A DNA stretch of 41,245 nucleotides from Agrobacterium larrymoorei (GCF_013322225.1 NZ_JAAMFB010000036.1:1-41245); one strand, 5' to 3'; shown: positions 8,580-19,806, counted from the first letter of the stretch. Notes: generated from the letters alone by a model not told the origin. Program-made: numbers and translations.

Positions 8580-8793
8580 AATTGTATCTCCCAGGCGAGT
8601 TGGGACTAGCCATCCAACTCTGCTGTTGTTCTGCGCTGCGACTAGACTAACGAAGGAAACCCTGCATGCAAGGCTCGATCGCAGTCGTGCACTGCGCAAT
8701 CTCTATAATTAGGGCTTTGCTCCAGCCCTGAGCTGTTCGCATCTCAACGGTTGCGTGCTTTTCTCCCGCGAGCCTTACAAAACTTCATGATTC

Positions 8794-9870
8794 TCAGCTC
8801 ATGGTACGCAACTTTGGTGCGCCTAAACTTCTTTCGGGTTGAGAAACATCACCGGTCAGTCCAAAAACCAGATTTTCAAGCTCGTCGGCCGGAATGTGCA
8901 GTGCTTCGGCGATCTTGCTTTTCGAGATTTTCTCACTCCAAAGCGCCGTAAACACCTTTTTCCAGACAACAGACTCCTCGCGTGGCAAGCCACCAGGCTC
9001 TCCTGTGCGGAAGCCACGATCGTTCATTTGGATGCAGAATGTTCGATATTGCCAGTCGCTCAAAATGTGAAGCTTGTGTAATCGGTAGGCTAGGGCGGCG
9101 GTTGAGACACCCCATCGCCGCTTCGCGGCGATAATCTGATCTAGTCTGTGTGCTACGGGGATTTTGGCTCTCACATCTGCTTCCGGCATCAAGAATGACG
9201 ACGCAAAGCTATTGGCCTCGACCTCAGCCTCGCGACCTTGCCTTGGGCCTCCGTGTTTATGAAGTACCAAATGGGCGAGCTCATGCGCGGCGTCGAGCCG
9301 ACTTCGCTCAGCAGTCTTGAAGGTGTTCAGAAATACGTATGGAACGCCATTCCGCCAGCAGGAGAACGCATCGACGTTCTTTGTATTTTCGGCAAGAGAG
9401 AAAATACGAACGCCTTTAGCTTCCAATAGCTTGATCATGCTGGTGATCGGCTGCTCACCGAGTTGCCATGCTTGACGCAGGGAACGTGCGGCGGTTGCGG
9501 GGTCGCGCTCGTTGGAAAGGTCGAGGACGTCGACGGCAGGCAGATTGAACCGATCAGCGACGTAGTCTGACAGAAGATAAGCGAATGAAGCTGCCGCAAG
9601 AGCCGCATCTCTTTCCTTGGCTGTCATGGCTGTAAGACTTCGAAAACTGGCAGCGTCTTTTTCGACGTCGTCAATATCCTCGCCGAAAAAGAAGTCGATT
9701 GGGAAGTCGAGTGCCTTTGCAAGGCGCTCGACTGTGCCGGGCTCAGGTTCGTTTTCGCTGCTTTCAAGCCTTGTTATTGTGACCGGCGAAATACCGGTCA
9801 TCTGCGCGAGCGACCTGCTTGTGAGCCTCCGGCGCCTGCGGGCCAGGGCCAATCTTTTTCCATTGAACAT
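8794..9870 (-). CDS. XRE-family regulator with ImmA/IrrE metallopeptidase domain
   Basis: This 358-residue protein joins an N-terminal helix-turn-helix (about 6-60, LAQMTGISPVTITRLESSE) to a zinc peptidase domain. HELAH (196-200) gives two zinc ligands and the catalytic Glu, and E218 in EVEANSFASSFLMP is the third ligand. ImmA/IrrE peptidases cleave a repressor when a signal appears; fused to an XRE domain they often act as antitoxin-like or SOS-type switches. It starts 6 bases after the preceding gene (9877-10521), so the two are an operon. An XRE-ImmA/IrrE protein beside an unknown partner resembles the RosmerTA defence pair in layout only. The C-terminal 100 residues (after about 260) are unassigned. 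Confidence 0.85.
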   Translation of the reverse strand: MFNGKRLALARRRRRLTSRSLAQMTGISPVTITRLESSENEPEPGTVERLAKALDFPIDFFFGEDIDDVEKDAASFRSLTAMTAKERDAALAAASFAYLLSDYVADRFNLPAVDVLDLSNERDPATAARSLRQAWQLGEQPITSMIKLLEAKGVRIFSLAENTKNVDAFSCWRNGVPYVFLNTFKTAERSRLDAAHELAHLVLHKHGGPRQGREAEVEANSFASSFLMPEADVRAKIPVAHRLDQIIAAKRRWGVSTAALAYRLHKLHILSDWQYRTFCIQMNDRGFRTGEPGGLPREESVVWKKVFTALWSEKISKSKIAEALHIPADELENLVFGLTGDVSQPERSLGAPKLRTMS

Positions 9871-9876
9871 TTCAAA

Positions 9877-10521
9877 CTACTTTTTGCGCGTAACTTCGAT
9901 ATCGAAGTCCTGCGCAATAGGTTCCGCGTCTTCCACAGATTCCGGCGAAATGCTCATCCACTCACCGGGCTTAATGACGTAGACACGCTCATTGAAGCCC
10001 TTGAATTGACGATCCTCGATGCTTTTTGGGAACGAGAGTTCCGCTCTCACATCGTCCCCGTTAATGTGGACGAAAAAATACCAAAGCGACGCGTTCTCTC
10101 TTGCCTGAGACTCAGCATGGGCCGCCTCGATTTCGGGAAAAAGATACATTTGTCCTGAATCGACAGCCTTAGAGGCCGCTGGTCCTTTCTCCGAGATGGC
10201 TTTTGGATCCCGGCGATCTTCACAAGCGCTATCAGCGTTTTGAAAGACGATCTTGATGCCGATCGCTGGATTATAAGTCGCCTCGATATTTCCGGTGCGA
10301 TCGATTTGCCAACCCTTCAACAGCAGCACATCCCTGATCGCTGCAGTTCCGAAGATATAAGAAAGTTGGCCCGCTGCGTTTGCAGGGAATGTGGAGACAG
10401 CGCTTGCTCTTGCTGCAACCGAGCGCTTGACCACTTCAATAAGATCGCCAGCGGTGAGACCCAGCGTTTCTAATCGGACTCCAGCTTCATAATCCTGAGA
10501 GTAAATTTGGGTTTGCGGCAC
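9877..10521 (-). CDS. Unknown protein, partner of the XRE-ImmA/IrrE gene
   Basis: This protein of about 214 residues has no domain I recognise. It is soluble and acidic, with an N-terminal part of about 70 residues (YEAGVRLETLGLTAGDLIEVV) and a C-terminal part from about 130 that looks like a beta-rich domain (WYFFVHINGDDVRAELSFPKS). The start is GTG 10521 with no clear ribosome binding site, so the true start is uncertain; no better in-frame candidate lies downstream before conserved-looking sequence. It is 6 bases from the peptidase gene and directly downstream of a 14-bp inverted repeat, which suggests autoregulated two-gene expression. It is the candidate toxin or substrate of the metallopeptidase. 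Confidence 0.6.
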   Translation of the reverse strand: MPQTQIYSQDYEAGVRLETLGLTAGDLIEVVKRSVAARASAVSTFPANAAGQLSYIFGTAAIRDVLLLKGWQIDRTGNIEATYNPAIGIKIVFQNADSACEDRRDPKAISEKGPAASKAVDSGQMYLFPEIEAAHAESQARENASLWYFFVHINGDDVRAELSFPKSIEDRQFKGFNERVYVIKPGEWMSISPESVEDAEPIAQDFDIEVTRKK

Positions 10522-10531
10522 AGAAAAGCTT

Positions 10532-10579
10532 CCATGTTAATTTTCGATACCTCATTTGTGGCAGAGAAAATTAACATGG
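10532..10579. promoter_or_regulatory. 14-bp perfect inverted repeat, candidate operator of the XRE-ImmA operon
   Basis: CCATGTTAATTTTC (10532-10545) and GAAAATTAACATGG (10566-10579) are exact reverse complements 20 bases apart, giving half-site centres about 34 bases apart. They start 11 bases upstream of the GTG start of the first gene of the peptidase operon. The AT-rich arms suit a promoter. Binding by the XRE protein encoded downstream is the natural inference. The rest of 10522-10822 has no convincing gene. Confidence 0.6.
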
Positions 10580-10822
10580 TCAAGGGTTGCCAGTTTTCGG
10601 ACCACGTCAGCCGGGCGGCCGCCACGGAAAGGCCGGGCAAATTCAAATGAGGTAAGGAGGCGCACATGGGGGCAAGATTTGATTGGATCGACGACTCCAT
10701 TTCCACCCATACTGCCGGTGTCTCTAGTCCATCCTTCCAACCTTGATGCCGGATTGCGCCTTGTAGATGCCGTTCAGGGGAGCTTTGGACGGCCTCCCAA
10801 AGAGCATGCCATCTCACGCACG

Positions 10823-12055
10823 CTAGCCGATACGATCCTTGAAATATGACTTTACGATTTCCAGAGCGCAGACCGCGCTCGTATGAGCGGCGTAGTGCTG
10901 GTAGGTATCGTTCTTCTCGGAGTTCGCGAAATCGCATACGGATTTCACCACTAGGGCAAGCGGTCTCGGAGCAGGCATCTCCTCGGCTGTGGCATAGACG
11001 GCATACGCCTCCATCTCGACGGCGACGACCTTCCGTTTGGCGGTGGCAAGCTCCTCGAAGAACCCGTCGTCCGCACGGACTGCCGCCCCCGACGCCATCG
11101 CGCCGATTTCGACGTTCAAGACGCTATTGATTTTCTGTTTGGTATAGCTGCGGCGGATTTCATCTAGCTTTCCTTCGTTTGCCTTGAGCGCTTCGGCGTG
11201 CTTTCGAAGCATCGGATCCAGTGCGATTTGCACGGGGTCGGGGGCGAAACGCATCGCCTCACCTTCCTTTTTGTGAAATTTTCCACTGCCATAATCCCAG
11301 GAGATATTAACTACGACAACGTCACCGAGTTGGATGTCGCCCTCTCTCCCTGCGCAAATTCCCGTCATCACGACGAGGCGGGGGCGGAACGCTGTGGAGA
11401 CTTTCGACACGGCGGCCGCGGTGGCCACCATACCCATCTGCGCCGCGTGACACGCAACGCACCTTAATGTTTTGCCATCCACCTTAAAAGTGCCAACCCA
11501 GTAACGTGTTGGGTCGGTCGGGCGCTGCAGTTCCCTCCAATCGCAATCGAGCGCCAAGACGGCTTCGAGTTCAGGTTTGGCAAGCGCGCAGACGAACGCC
11601 ACGTCATAGTCGTACTCTTGGCCAAGATTAGCCGCTTCGGCCGACGACTGGATGTATCGAACCTTGGTCGTCAGTTGGTCGATCCAGTCCGCCGATTTCG
11701 TGTCGAACTTGAGGATGGACCATAGACCGTTGTTGAAGTCGGCTTCAGATTGATCGCGCGCGTCGTCATACGAGGTCAGGCCTACGATGTAGCGCGGCCT
11801 GAGGTACGTCGTTCTCGCCATGATGTCCCGGAGTAGGGTTTGCCCACCATCGATTTCGGGCTCCGCCAGCCTCGCTTTTGGTATCATTAGATCCAGGATC
11901 AATAGATCGAACTGCGTCCTGCGCATTTCCGCGCTGGCATCGTACGCGTTGGTCACATGGGCTATGTCGTCCGTGGACGGCACGCCAGCCTCAATCAGAA
12001 CCCTCGAGATGGCTGCCGCCTTTGCGGTGTCGTCGTCAACAATCAGGACCTTCAT
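10823..12055 (-). CDS. Receiver domain-nucleoside phosphorylase (MTA/SAH nucleosidase-like) fusion
   Basis: This 410-residue fusion has an N-terminal response-regulator receiver at 1-125, with the acidic pocket VDDD (6-9), phospho-acceptor D55 in LILDLMIP, T94 and K117. From about 148 comes a purine nucleoside phosphorylase/nucleosidase domain with TGICAG (231-236), VEMEAY (346-351) and VCDFA with D375; these match the phosphate/ribose-binding and catalytic residues of the MTAN superfamily. The fusion is predicted to cleave a nucleoside or nucleotide under control of phosphorylation or binding. The start overlaps the previous gene stop (ATGA). Phosphorylase effectors are known in bacterial conflict systems; that role here is inferred. 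The upstream partner is truncated by IS21, so expression may be altered. Confidence 0.82.
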   Translation of the reverse strand: MKVLIVDDDTAKAAAISRVLIEAGVPSTDDIAHVTNAYDASAEMRRTQFDLLILDLMIPKARLAEPEIDGGQTLLRDIMARTTYLRPRYIVGLTSYDDARDQSEADFNNGLWSILKFDTKSADWIDQLTTKVRYIQSSAEAANLGQEYDYDVAFVCALAKPELEAVLALDCDWRELQRPTDPTRYWVGTFKVDGKTLRCVACHAAQMGMVATAAAVSKVSTAFRPRLVVMTGICAGREGDIQLGDVVVVNISWDYGSGKFHKKEGEAMRFAPDPVQIALDPMLRKHAEALKANEGKLDEIRRSYTKQKINSVLNVEIGAMASGAAVRADDGFFEELATAKRKVVAVEMEAYAVYATAEEMPAPRPLALVVKSVCDFANSEKNDTYQHYAAHTSAVCALEIVKSYFKDRIG

Positions 12056-12350
12056 TTCAGTTCCAAGCTTTCGATCATCGTTTTCAAGCTATTTCCCCAT
12101 TCGTTTATTGAGGCGTGGTAGTAGACGGCCCCGATATAATGCTCCGGGAATTTGAGTTTCAGGTCTGCGTCAAGGTCGCTTAGTCCCGTCACGTTGGGCG
12201 CTTCGCCGAAGCTCTCGAACTGAGTAAGGACAATCACCTTACTGGTTCCGGACATCCTCGCCATCTGACGCAGGAACTCCTTGCCACCGAATGCATGCAT
12301 GCGACCATCTGGGTCTGGCCCGCTTGAATCGTAGTTTGGCAATGTCATAT
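12052..12350 (-). pseudogene. Truncated receiver-like protein, 3' part, cut by the IS21-family element
   Basis: About 99 codons remain, beginning at the IS border and ending in TGA overlapping the start of the fusion gene. The sequence (PNYDSSGPDPDGRMHAFGG, then VIVLTQFESFGE and FPEHYIGAVYYHAS) looks like the second half of a receiver domain: the loop after the phospho-acceptor, the T/S strand and the Tyr/Ala end. The first half, including the acidic pocket and phospho-acceptor Asp, is missing. The IS end supplies an in-frame ATG (12385-12387) and 12 codons, so a chimeric short protein might still be made. Coupling to the receiver-phosphorylase gene suggests the two were partners. Confidence 0.65.
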
Positions 12351-12405
12351 TGTTGATTTTCACTGAGAACTGACCCGGTATTTCCACCGAGATTTGACCC
12401 GCCTT

Positions 12406-13218
12406 TTAGATATGTTTCGGGTCTGGTGATTTGGTCAAGTCGCTGTTTTTCTCCTTTGTATTTTTCGGTTCGTGGGCGGAGCTGTTCTTGAAGCGGAAGC
12501 TGTCGTTTCCGGTTTCGAGGATGTGGCAATGATGAGTGAGCCGGTCGAGCAGCGCGGTCGTCATCTTGGCGTCGCCGAAGACGCTGGCCCATTCACTGAA
12601 GCTGAGGTTTGTGGTTATAACGACACTGGTGCGCTCGTAGAGTTTGCTCAGAAGATGGAAAAGCAACGCGCCACCTGATGCACTGAACGGCAGGTAGCCA
12701 AGCTCATCGAGGATCACCAGATCGGAATGGACAAGTCGGTTGGCGATCTGCCCTGAGCGACCTTGCGTTTTCTCCTGTTCAAGCGCGTTGACAAGCTCGA
12801 CGGTCGAGAAGAACCGGACACGTTTGTGGTGATGCTCGATTGCCTGGATGCCGAGAGCGGTCGCGATATGGGTTTTGCCTGTGCCTGGCCCGCCGACCAG
12901 CACGATGTTGTTGGCATCATCGAGAAAGTCGCAACGGTGGAGCTGTCGCACGAGCGCTTCGTTGATCTCGCTGCTGGAGAAATCGAAGCCGTTCAGATCA
13001 CGATAAGCTGGAAAGCGAGCAGTCTTGAGCTGATAAGCGGTTGAACGAACTTCACGTTCTGCTGTCTCGGCTTTGAGAAGTTGTGACAGGATTGGAATGG
13101 AAGCTTCAAAGGCAGGTGACCCCTGTTCGGTGAGCTCACCGATTGCCTGAGCCATGCCGTGCATCTTCAGTTGTCGCAGCATGATGACGATTGCGCCGCT
13201 GGCTGGGTTATGACGCAT
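12406..13218 (-). CDS. istB: IstB-like AAA+ ATPase of IS21 family
   Basis: This 270-residue transposition helper ATPase has Walker A GGPGTGKT (109-116) and Walker [13 protein letters not shown] (167-178). It has the IstB_IS21 fold with homology to DnaC. It loads on DNA and stimulates IstA. ATG 13218 follows GGAGGT at 6 bases and overlaps the end of istA by 11 bases. The length is normal and no frameshift is seen. Confidence 0.93.
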   Translation of the reverse strand: MRHNPASGAIVIMLRQLKMHGMAQAIGELTEQGSPAFEASIPILSQLLKAETAEREVRSTAYQLKTARFPAYRDLNGFDFSSSEINEALVRQLHRCDFLDDANNIVLVGGPGTGKTHIATALGIQAIEHHHKRVRFFSTVELVNALEQEKTQGRSGQIANRLVHSDLVILDELGYLPFSASGGALLFHLLSKLYERTSVVITTNLSFSEWASVFGDAKMTTALLDRLTHHCHILETGNDSFRFKNSSAHEPKNTKEKNSDLTKSPDPKHI

Positions 13219-14737
13219 GGCGTACCTCCGTTGTCTTTCTCAGGGAATCGTAGCGTTCGACATTGGCCTTTGGCTCGTTGGCAAGTGTGAGAGCTTGGGG
13301 CGCATCTATCGTCGGTGGTGTGGAAGATTTACCGTCGACCAAACGATGCAGCAGGTTCAAAACATGGGTCTTGGTCGGAACCCCGGACTTCAAGGCCATA
13401 TCGACGGCCGAGAGCACAGCCTGCTCGTCGTGCTGGAGAACGAGCGCCAGAATGTCGACCATCTCGCGATCCCCGCCCGGCTTTTTGAGCAGGTGCTGCT
13501 GCAGTATTCTGAAGGCTTCCGGAAGCTCGATAAACGGTGCACCATTGCGAAGAGCGCCTGGTTTGCGTTGCACGACGGCGAGATAGTGTCGCCAATCGTA
13601 AATTGTTTGCCCAGGACCATCATGCGAACGGCTGATGATGCGACGGTGCTCGCATATGATCAGACCTTCTGCTGCAACAGCGATACGATCCGGGTAAACC
13701 CGAACGCTGACGGGCCGATTGGCGAAGGATGCCGGAACACTGTAGCGATTACGATCAAAGTGCACGAGGCACGTCGGGGAAACCCGCTTGGTATGTTCGA
13801 TAAATCCATCGAAGACACGTGCTGTTGGCATGAGAGCCTGCGTTTCCTCGGCCCATATCTCAGCGATGGTCCCACGCATCTTTCCATGCGGGGTCTGTTG
13901 CCAAAACTCCTTGCATCGAAGCTCCAGCCAGTCGTTCAGGGCTTCCAGCGATGGAAAGCGTGGTGTTGGTTGGAAGAACCGATGGCGTGAATCCTGGACA
14001 TTCTTCTCGACCTGGCCTTTCTCCCAGCCAGACGCTGGATTGCAGAATTCTGGCTCATAGAGGTAGTGGCTGGCCATTGCCATGAAGCGGACATTGACGT
14101 CGCGCTCTTTGCCGCGACCTATTTTGTCGATTGCCGTGCGCATGTTGTCATAAATGCCACGTCGAGGAACGCCGCCAAAGACACGGAATGCGTGGTTATG
14201 GGCATCAAACAGCATCTCGTGTGTTTGGAGAAGATATGCCCGAACGATGAACGCGCGGCTGTAGCTCAGCTTCGTATGGGCCACCTGCAGTTTGGTACGT
14301 TCATTGCCGATGATTGCCCAGTCTTCCGACCAGTCGAACTGAAAGGCTTCACCCGGATCGAAAGCCAGCGGAACGTATGTCCCACGTCCCGAGGTCTGCA
14401 GTTCTCGCTGAAGATCGGCCTTCCATTCCCGAGCAAATGCAGCAACACGACCATACGACCCATCGTAGCCGAGGCTCATCAGGTCGGCATGCAACTGCTT
14501 CATCGTCCGCTTCTGCTTGCGGTTCTTCTTCGCTTCCGTCCTCAGCCAGGCCGTTAATCGATCAGCAAAAGGGTCAAGCTTACTCGGTCGCTCTGGAACT
14601 TTGAACTTCGGTTCCACACTCCCCAGACGCAGGTATTTGCGGACGGTATTCCGAGACAGACCGGTCCTGCGACCAATCTCCCGGATCGATAAATGCTCTC
14701 GAAAATGCCAGCGTCGGATCACGCTCAATAACGCCAT
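13208..14737 (-). CDS. istA: IstA-like DDE transposase of IS21 family
   Basis: This 509-residue transposase has an N-terminal helix-turn-helix ([21 protein letters not shown], about 16-36). The DDE residues are D135 in [10 protein letters not shown]197 in IYDNMRTA and E244 in KGQVEKNV. A Mu-type C-terminal domain follows. I chose ATG 14737, which has GGAG 8 bases upstream; an in-frame TTG at 14785 would lengthen it by 16 residues into the IS end. It is the first gene of the istAB operon and appears intact, so the element may be active. Confidence 0.92.
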   Translation of the reverse strand: MALLSVIRRWHFREHLSIREIGRRTGLSRNTVRKYLRLGSVEPKFKVPERPSKLDPFADRLTAWLRTEAKKNRKQKRTMKQLHADLMSLGYDGSYGRVAAFAREWKADLQRELQTSGRGTYVPLAFDPGEAFQFDWSEDWAIIGNERTKLQVAHTKLSYSRAFIVRAYLLQTHEMLFDAHNHAFRVFGGVPRRGIYDNMRTAIDKIGRGKERDVNVRFMAMASHYLYEPEFCNPASGWEKGQVEKNVQDSRHRFFQPTPRFPSLEALNDWLELRCKEFWQQTPHGKMRGTIAEIWAEETQALMPTARVFDGFIEHTKRVSPTCLVHFDRNRYSVPASFANRPVSVRVYPDRIAVAAEGLIICEHRRIISRSHDGPGQTIYDWRHYLAVVQRKPGALRNGAPFIELPEAFRILQQHLLKKPGGDREMVDILALVLQHDEQAVLSAVDMALKSGVPTKTHVLNLLHRLVDGKSSTPPTIDAPQALTLANEPKANVERYDSLRKTTEVRHAS

Positions 14738-14849
14738 GTCGATCACTCCATAGCCCTCGCTGAAAACACGCAGGGCAAGGTTCAAACATGGGTCAATTCT
14801 CGATGGAAATATCCTGTGCTACCGGGTCAGTTTTCAGTGGCAATCAACA

Positions 14850-14907
14850 CCTTCAGCGTGTTTCGCAGCGCCGGGTCGCTGTGTGGATCAGTTGATGAAA
14901 AAGGCAT
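14850..14907 (-). pseudogene. Gene start truncated by IS21 (19 codons left)
   Basis: On the minus strand a strong ribosome binding site (AGGAGG) precedes ATG 14907 and a frame reading MPFSSTDPHSDPALRNTLK, which runs straight into the IS21 end at 14849. This looks like the beginning of a real gene whose body is gone. It is co-directional with the truncated receiver on the other side of the IS, so it may be the start of that gene or of a neighbour deleted with the IS. The protein is not recognised. Confidence 0.5.
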
Positions 14908-15118
14908 GGGCTCCTCCTGATCAGCAGGCAAGAGCACGTGGAAACCCTCAGTTGCCTCCGCCTACACAATCGGTTTTGGGGCAATGAGGCACCATACCAC
15001 GTTTCGCAACACGGGCAAATGTTGATAGTTGTGAGCCAGATCTAGCATTTGCGCGACCGCGTGATCCAGAAACTATTCCCAGACTGGATCGAGGACTCGA
15101 CCATCAGATTAGAGCGCC

Positions 15119-15183
15119 GATTCATCCGGTTGGACCGCGTTTAAAACTCCCAGTCTCGTTCCCCCGCCCGCGGTCAAAATAGA
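15119..15183 (+). pseudogene. Remnant of the 3' end of a small gene, homologous to 22240-22305
   Basis: These 65 bases align without gaps to the last codons of the small gene at 22114-22305, with roughly four in five bases identical, including GGTTGGACCGCG and TCTCGTTC. Translated, DSSGWTAFKTPSLVPPP matches DSSGWTAIRIPILVHPT. The upstream codons do not match and contain a stop, and the original stop codon is lost. The surrounding 14908-15207 holds nothing else recognisable. Confidence 0.5.
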
Positions 15184-15207
15184 AAGGTTGTCAATGGTCG
15201 GAGAACT

Positions 15208-15983
15208 CTATCCCACGTCCTGCGGGACGTCGTCCACGAAGAGTTCAGGTGGCGTTTCTGTAGGCTGTCGTGTTTTCCCACTACGAAAATCGCAGCCCAG
15301 TAGCCTGGCATATTCTCGCTCGGCCAATCCGTAGGCTGGGCCAGCGGCAGAGCGGAGGCCTTCCAGATCTCGCAAGATCACGACATTTCGTTGTGAAAAG
15401 ATAACGCGCTCTCCTTCGAGCAAGTGCAAGGCCTCAGTGGCGCTCGCTCGTCTTACAGCCAACATCCAGGCAAGACTTTCATGTGATGCGAAAAACCTGT
15501 CGCTGTGGATGCGATCAAATCCCATGACCAACCACCGAGCCAGGCGTTCCTTCACTGATCCACGCTGATTGGATGCGGCGGTTGAGGCAAGCTGCAGCTG
15601 CTGAGCGCGTACGTAAAGAAGTAATAAGTTCCGTAACTCGAGATTTTTTCGATTTCGTCGCAGAGGCGTTCCGCCCTAATCTGCCACGCAGTTCCCGCCA
15701 TTTGCGTTCTCAAGCCGAATGGTGACCTGTCGTCTCCAAGTGTAATTTGATCGCCGGTCATCCCCTCGTAGCCGATAAAGCCGAGTTCGACATCCCGTTC
15801 GCCATCGATGTGAGAGATGATGGAGACGACGCCATCTTCGATAAAGTAGACATATCGGATTGGCTCTCCCGGCCTGACAAGCATTTTCAGTCTAGGCATT
15901 TCCACGTGTTCAAGATGGTGCTCAATGTCGGAAAGACACTCTTTTGTCATCAGCGACAAGAGCGTGTTTTGATATCTGTCCAT
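15208..15983 (-). pseudogene. Crp/Fnr-family regulator with a frameshift at an A6 tract
   Basis: Two frames together encode one Crp/Fnr-type regulator of about 258 residues. The first (from ATG 15983, MDRYQNTLLSLM) carries the cyclic-nucleotide-binding-like beta barrel (PGEPIRYVYFIEDGVVSII). The second (…LLYVRAQQLQLAS, KERLARWLVM, FFASHESLAWMLAVRRASATEAL) carries the dimer helix and winged helix-turn-helix. They join if one A is added to the six-A run at 15644-15649 (T6 on the plus strand), giving CDEIEKNLELRNLLLLYVRA. The family regulates stress, oxygen or nitrogen responses in rhizobia. As written, the product would lose its DNA-binding domain. A homopolymer sequencing error is an equal possibility. 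Confidence 0.75.
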
Positions 15984-16193
15984 TGTGAAATTCCGATCGT
16001 TGCCGGTTGGGCACTCGATCCAGATAGCTGAATTTTCGGCGCCAACTCTTCGCGTCGCATACATCTGTGAGGCGAAGAAATAGTACGGGTACGTACGACA
16101 TTTTGCAAATCGTGCGTAGTAAAGTGCTGATCTGTGCAATCTGGAATTCGTGAAATCGAGACGGTCAAGCACAGGCCGCTGGAAGGATCTAAA

Positions 16194-16409
16194 ATGCTTG
16201 CATCCAGCCTTCGAGACTATCTGCAGCTCTGTGCATGGCGATTGGTTCCAACTGAAGATGAGCAGGCTGCGCTCATCGAAAGAACGGTTGCCGTCCTGAC
16301 CACAGACCCAGACGCGCTTGAGAACGGTACGGTCGAGAAAGCAATTTTTGGTACGATGGTCGGAATCGTGTCACGAGATGCAGAGAGATATCATTCTGCG
16401 GTAACGTAA
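16194..16409 (+). CDS. Small hypothetical protein (71 aa)
   Basis: The gene starts at ATG 16194 with GGAAGG 7 bases upstream. The protein is soluble and mixed helical (LRDYLQLCAWRLVPTEDEQ, ALIERTVAVLTTDPDALENGTVEKAI). The middle part weakly resembles the small protein at 22114-22305 (T-V/I-A/L-x-x-T-x-D/N-P pattern), so the two may be distant relatives. It is divergent from the frameshifted Crp gene, sharing a 210-base intergenic region that probably holds both promoters. Function unknown. Confidence 0.5.
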   Translation: MLASSLRDYLQLCAWRLVPTEDEQAALIERTVAVLTTDPDALENGTVEKAIFGTMVGIVSRDAERYHSAVT

Positions 16410-16475
16410 GTGGAGTTGGACATTTATGGTTAACCGCATTCAACTGCGCGATCACGGCCGTCAGGCTTTCACTTC

Positions 16476-16631
16476 CTACAGGATGCCGTCGATCACATAG
16501 CTTCCCCGCTCCTGCGCGTTTCTCGAAATTGCCTCGAGCACCTCAATCTGACCTGCAGTCTCTTCTTGATACGAGGTCAAGGCCTGAGCCGAGATTTTCG
16601 CCTGGTATGCGTTGCCAAACTCAGAGTTCAA
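16476..16631 (-). pseudogene. Gene fragment: C-terminal 51 codons of an unknown protein
   Basis: On the minus strand an open frame ends with a coherent helical sequence (YQAKISAQALTSYQEETAGQ, then EVLEAISRNAQERGSYVIDGIL) and a TAG stop at 16476. The only upstream in-frame starts are TTG 16631 or weaker, with no ribosome binding site, and a stop precedes it. The coding-like composition suggests the tail of a gene whose 5' part has been lost. It is not recognised. Confidence 0.3.
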
Positions 16632-16749
16632 CTAAGTCGCCAATCATAGCTCATGACAACCGCGTGACCGCTGCTATCGAAATTGAATCAAAAATCCTTG
16701 GAAACCACCTCGTATCACATCGGTTCGTTTGGCAAGACAGGAGAAGACC

Positions 16750-16998
16750 ATGAAACAGGAAGCCCCCAAACCCGGCGCTCCGGGAACAACCGATCAGTCT
16801 CCGCGCTGGGAAGGACCGCAGGATACTCGCCCCCGGGGCTATATGCCGGCGGTGGACGATCCAGAAGTCGACAGAGATGCAGTTGGCGAAAATCTCCGAG
16901 ATCCGCGCCGCAAAAACTTGGGCGATGCAGGCAAGGTCAAAGGCGATACGCGATGGCCCGGGCAGGCGGTGCCAATCGGGCGGTTACGATTTACCTAA
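16750..16998 (+). CDS. Small hydrophilic Pro/Gly-rich protein (82 aa)
   Basis: ATG 16750 follows CAGGAGAAG. The protein is highly charged and proline/glycine-rich (APKPGAPGTTDQSPRWEGP, DPEVDRDAVGENLRDPRRK) and likely disordered, with no membrane segment or cysteine. Such small proteins are common in Rhizobiales and are often stress-induced, but the sequence does not show this here. It stands alone, 157 bases before the chemoreceptor gene. Confidence 0.6.
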   Translation: MKQEAPKPGAPGTTDQSPRWEGPQDTRPRGYMPAVDDPEVDRDAVGENLRDPRRKNLGDAGKVKGDTRWPGQAVPIGRLRFT

Positions 16999-17110
16999 CG
17001 GAAGTGCGAAATTACAAATCTTAACAGTTACAACTCTGCCTAGTAATTGGGCGCATTGCATTTTTTGTATGCAAGAATAACGAAACTTCAATGGTTTATC
17101 TTTACATTGA

Positions 17111-19456
<2,346 letters not shown>

Positions 19457-19488
19457 ACAAACTAAGCCTTTGAGCCTATGATTAGGTC

Positions 19489-19520
19489 ACGTCCCTTGGG
19501 TTCAAGGGACGTACTTTTTT
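19489..19520 (+). terminator. Intrinsic terminator after the chemoreceptor gene
   Basis: ACGTCCCTT and AAGGGACGT form a 9-bp stem (19489-19497 with 19504-19512) around GGGTTC. This is followed by AC and six T residues. It lies 33 bases after the stop codon, as expected for a rho-independent terminator. Confidence 0.85.
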
Positions 19521-19585
19521 AGCTATAGAGGCGTGTGCTTCGAACCCCAGATTGTCAAAAACTCTATCATTTTCAACGTCTCTCT

Positions 19586-19697
19586 CTAAAATAATTTTTC
19601 CGGTCTTGCTCGCATGCTTGCCACGAAACGTTCGGTGAAATCGTCCGCCCTCACAGGGCGACCGTAGAGATAGCCCTGTCCCTCATCGCACGCATAC
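19586..19697 (-). pseudogene. C-terminal remnant of an EAL-domain protein
   Basis: The minus-strand frame reads YACDEGQGYLYGRPVRADDF then TERFVASMRARPEKLF and a stop. This is the typical end of an EAL phosphodiesterase (GCDxxQGYxxxRP). Upstream of about 19697 the similarity stops. It lies in the same direction just beyond the intact EAL gene at 19876 and has a different sequence, so it is the tail of a second, deleted EAL gene. Confidence 0.6.
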
Positions 19698-19806
19698 TCG
19701 CCACGCCTATTCGGAAGAGTTTTGATAAATTAAAATCCATGTTGGTCATCTCGAGCACTTGAGAAAATCGCTTCGCTAATGGCGACCAGCCACTTTGCGC
19801 CCAGAC

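Larger units (their letters stand above)
12351..14849 (-). mobile_element. Complete IS21-family insertion sequence (about 2.5 kb)
   Basis: The element begins TGTTGATT at 12351 and ends AATCAACA at 14849. The terminal 30 bases match in inverted orientation at 27 of 30 positions and include ACTGACCCGGTA in both. Inside each end are further copies of a GA(G/A)A(A/T)(C/T)TGACCC motif, the multiple transposase-binding repeats typical of IS21. It carries istA and istB in the normal order on the minus strand. The flanking bases (CATAT left, CCTTC right) are not a direct repeat, so no target duplication is visible. Confidence 0.9.

Noticed and set aside
8711..8729. AGGGCT/AGCCCT hairpin between the peptidase gene and the DprA-like gene
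   Set aside because: The stem is short and no T-run follows on the transcribed minus strand; not called as a terminator.
10470..10937. 155-codon minus-strand frame covering the region between the peptidase operon and the receiver-phosphorylase gene
   Set aside because: It overlaps the palindromic operator and the end of the receiver-phosphorylase gene, has no recognisable protein and its composition looks non-coding.
16687..16725. Possible EcfG-type promoter before the 82-residue protein
   Set aside because: Both boxes carry mismatches to GGAAC-N16/17-CGTT, so it is not better than chance.
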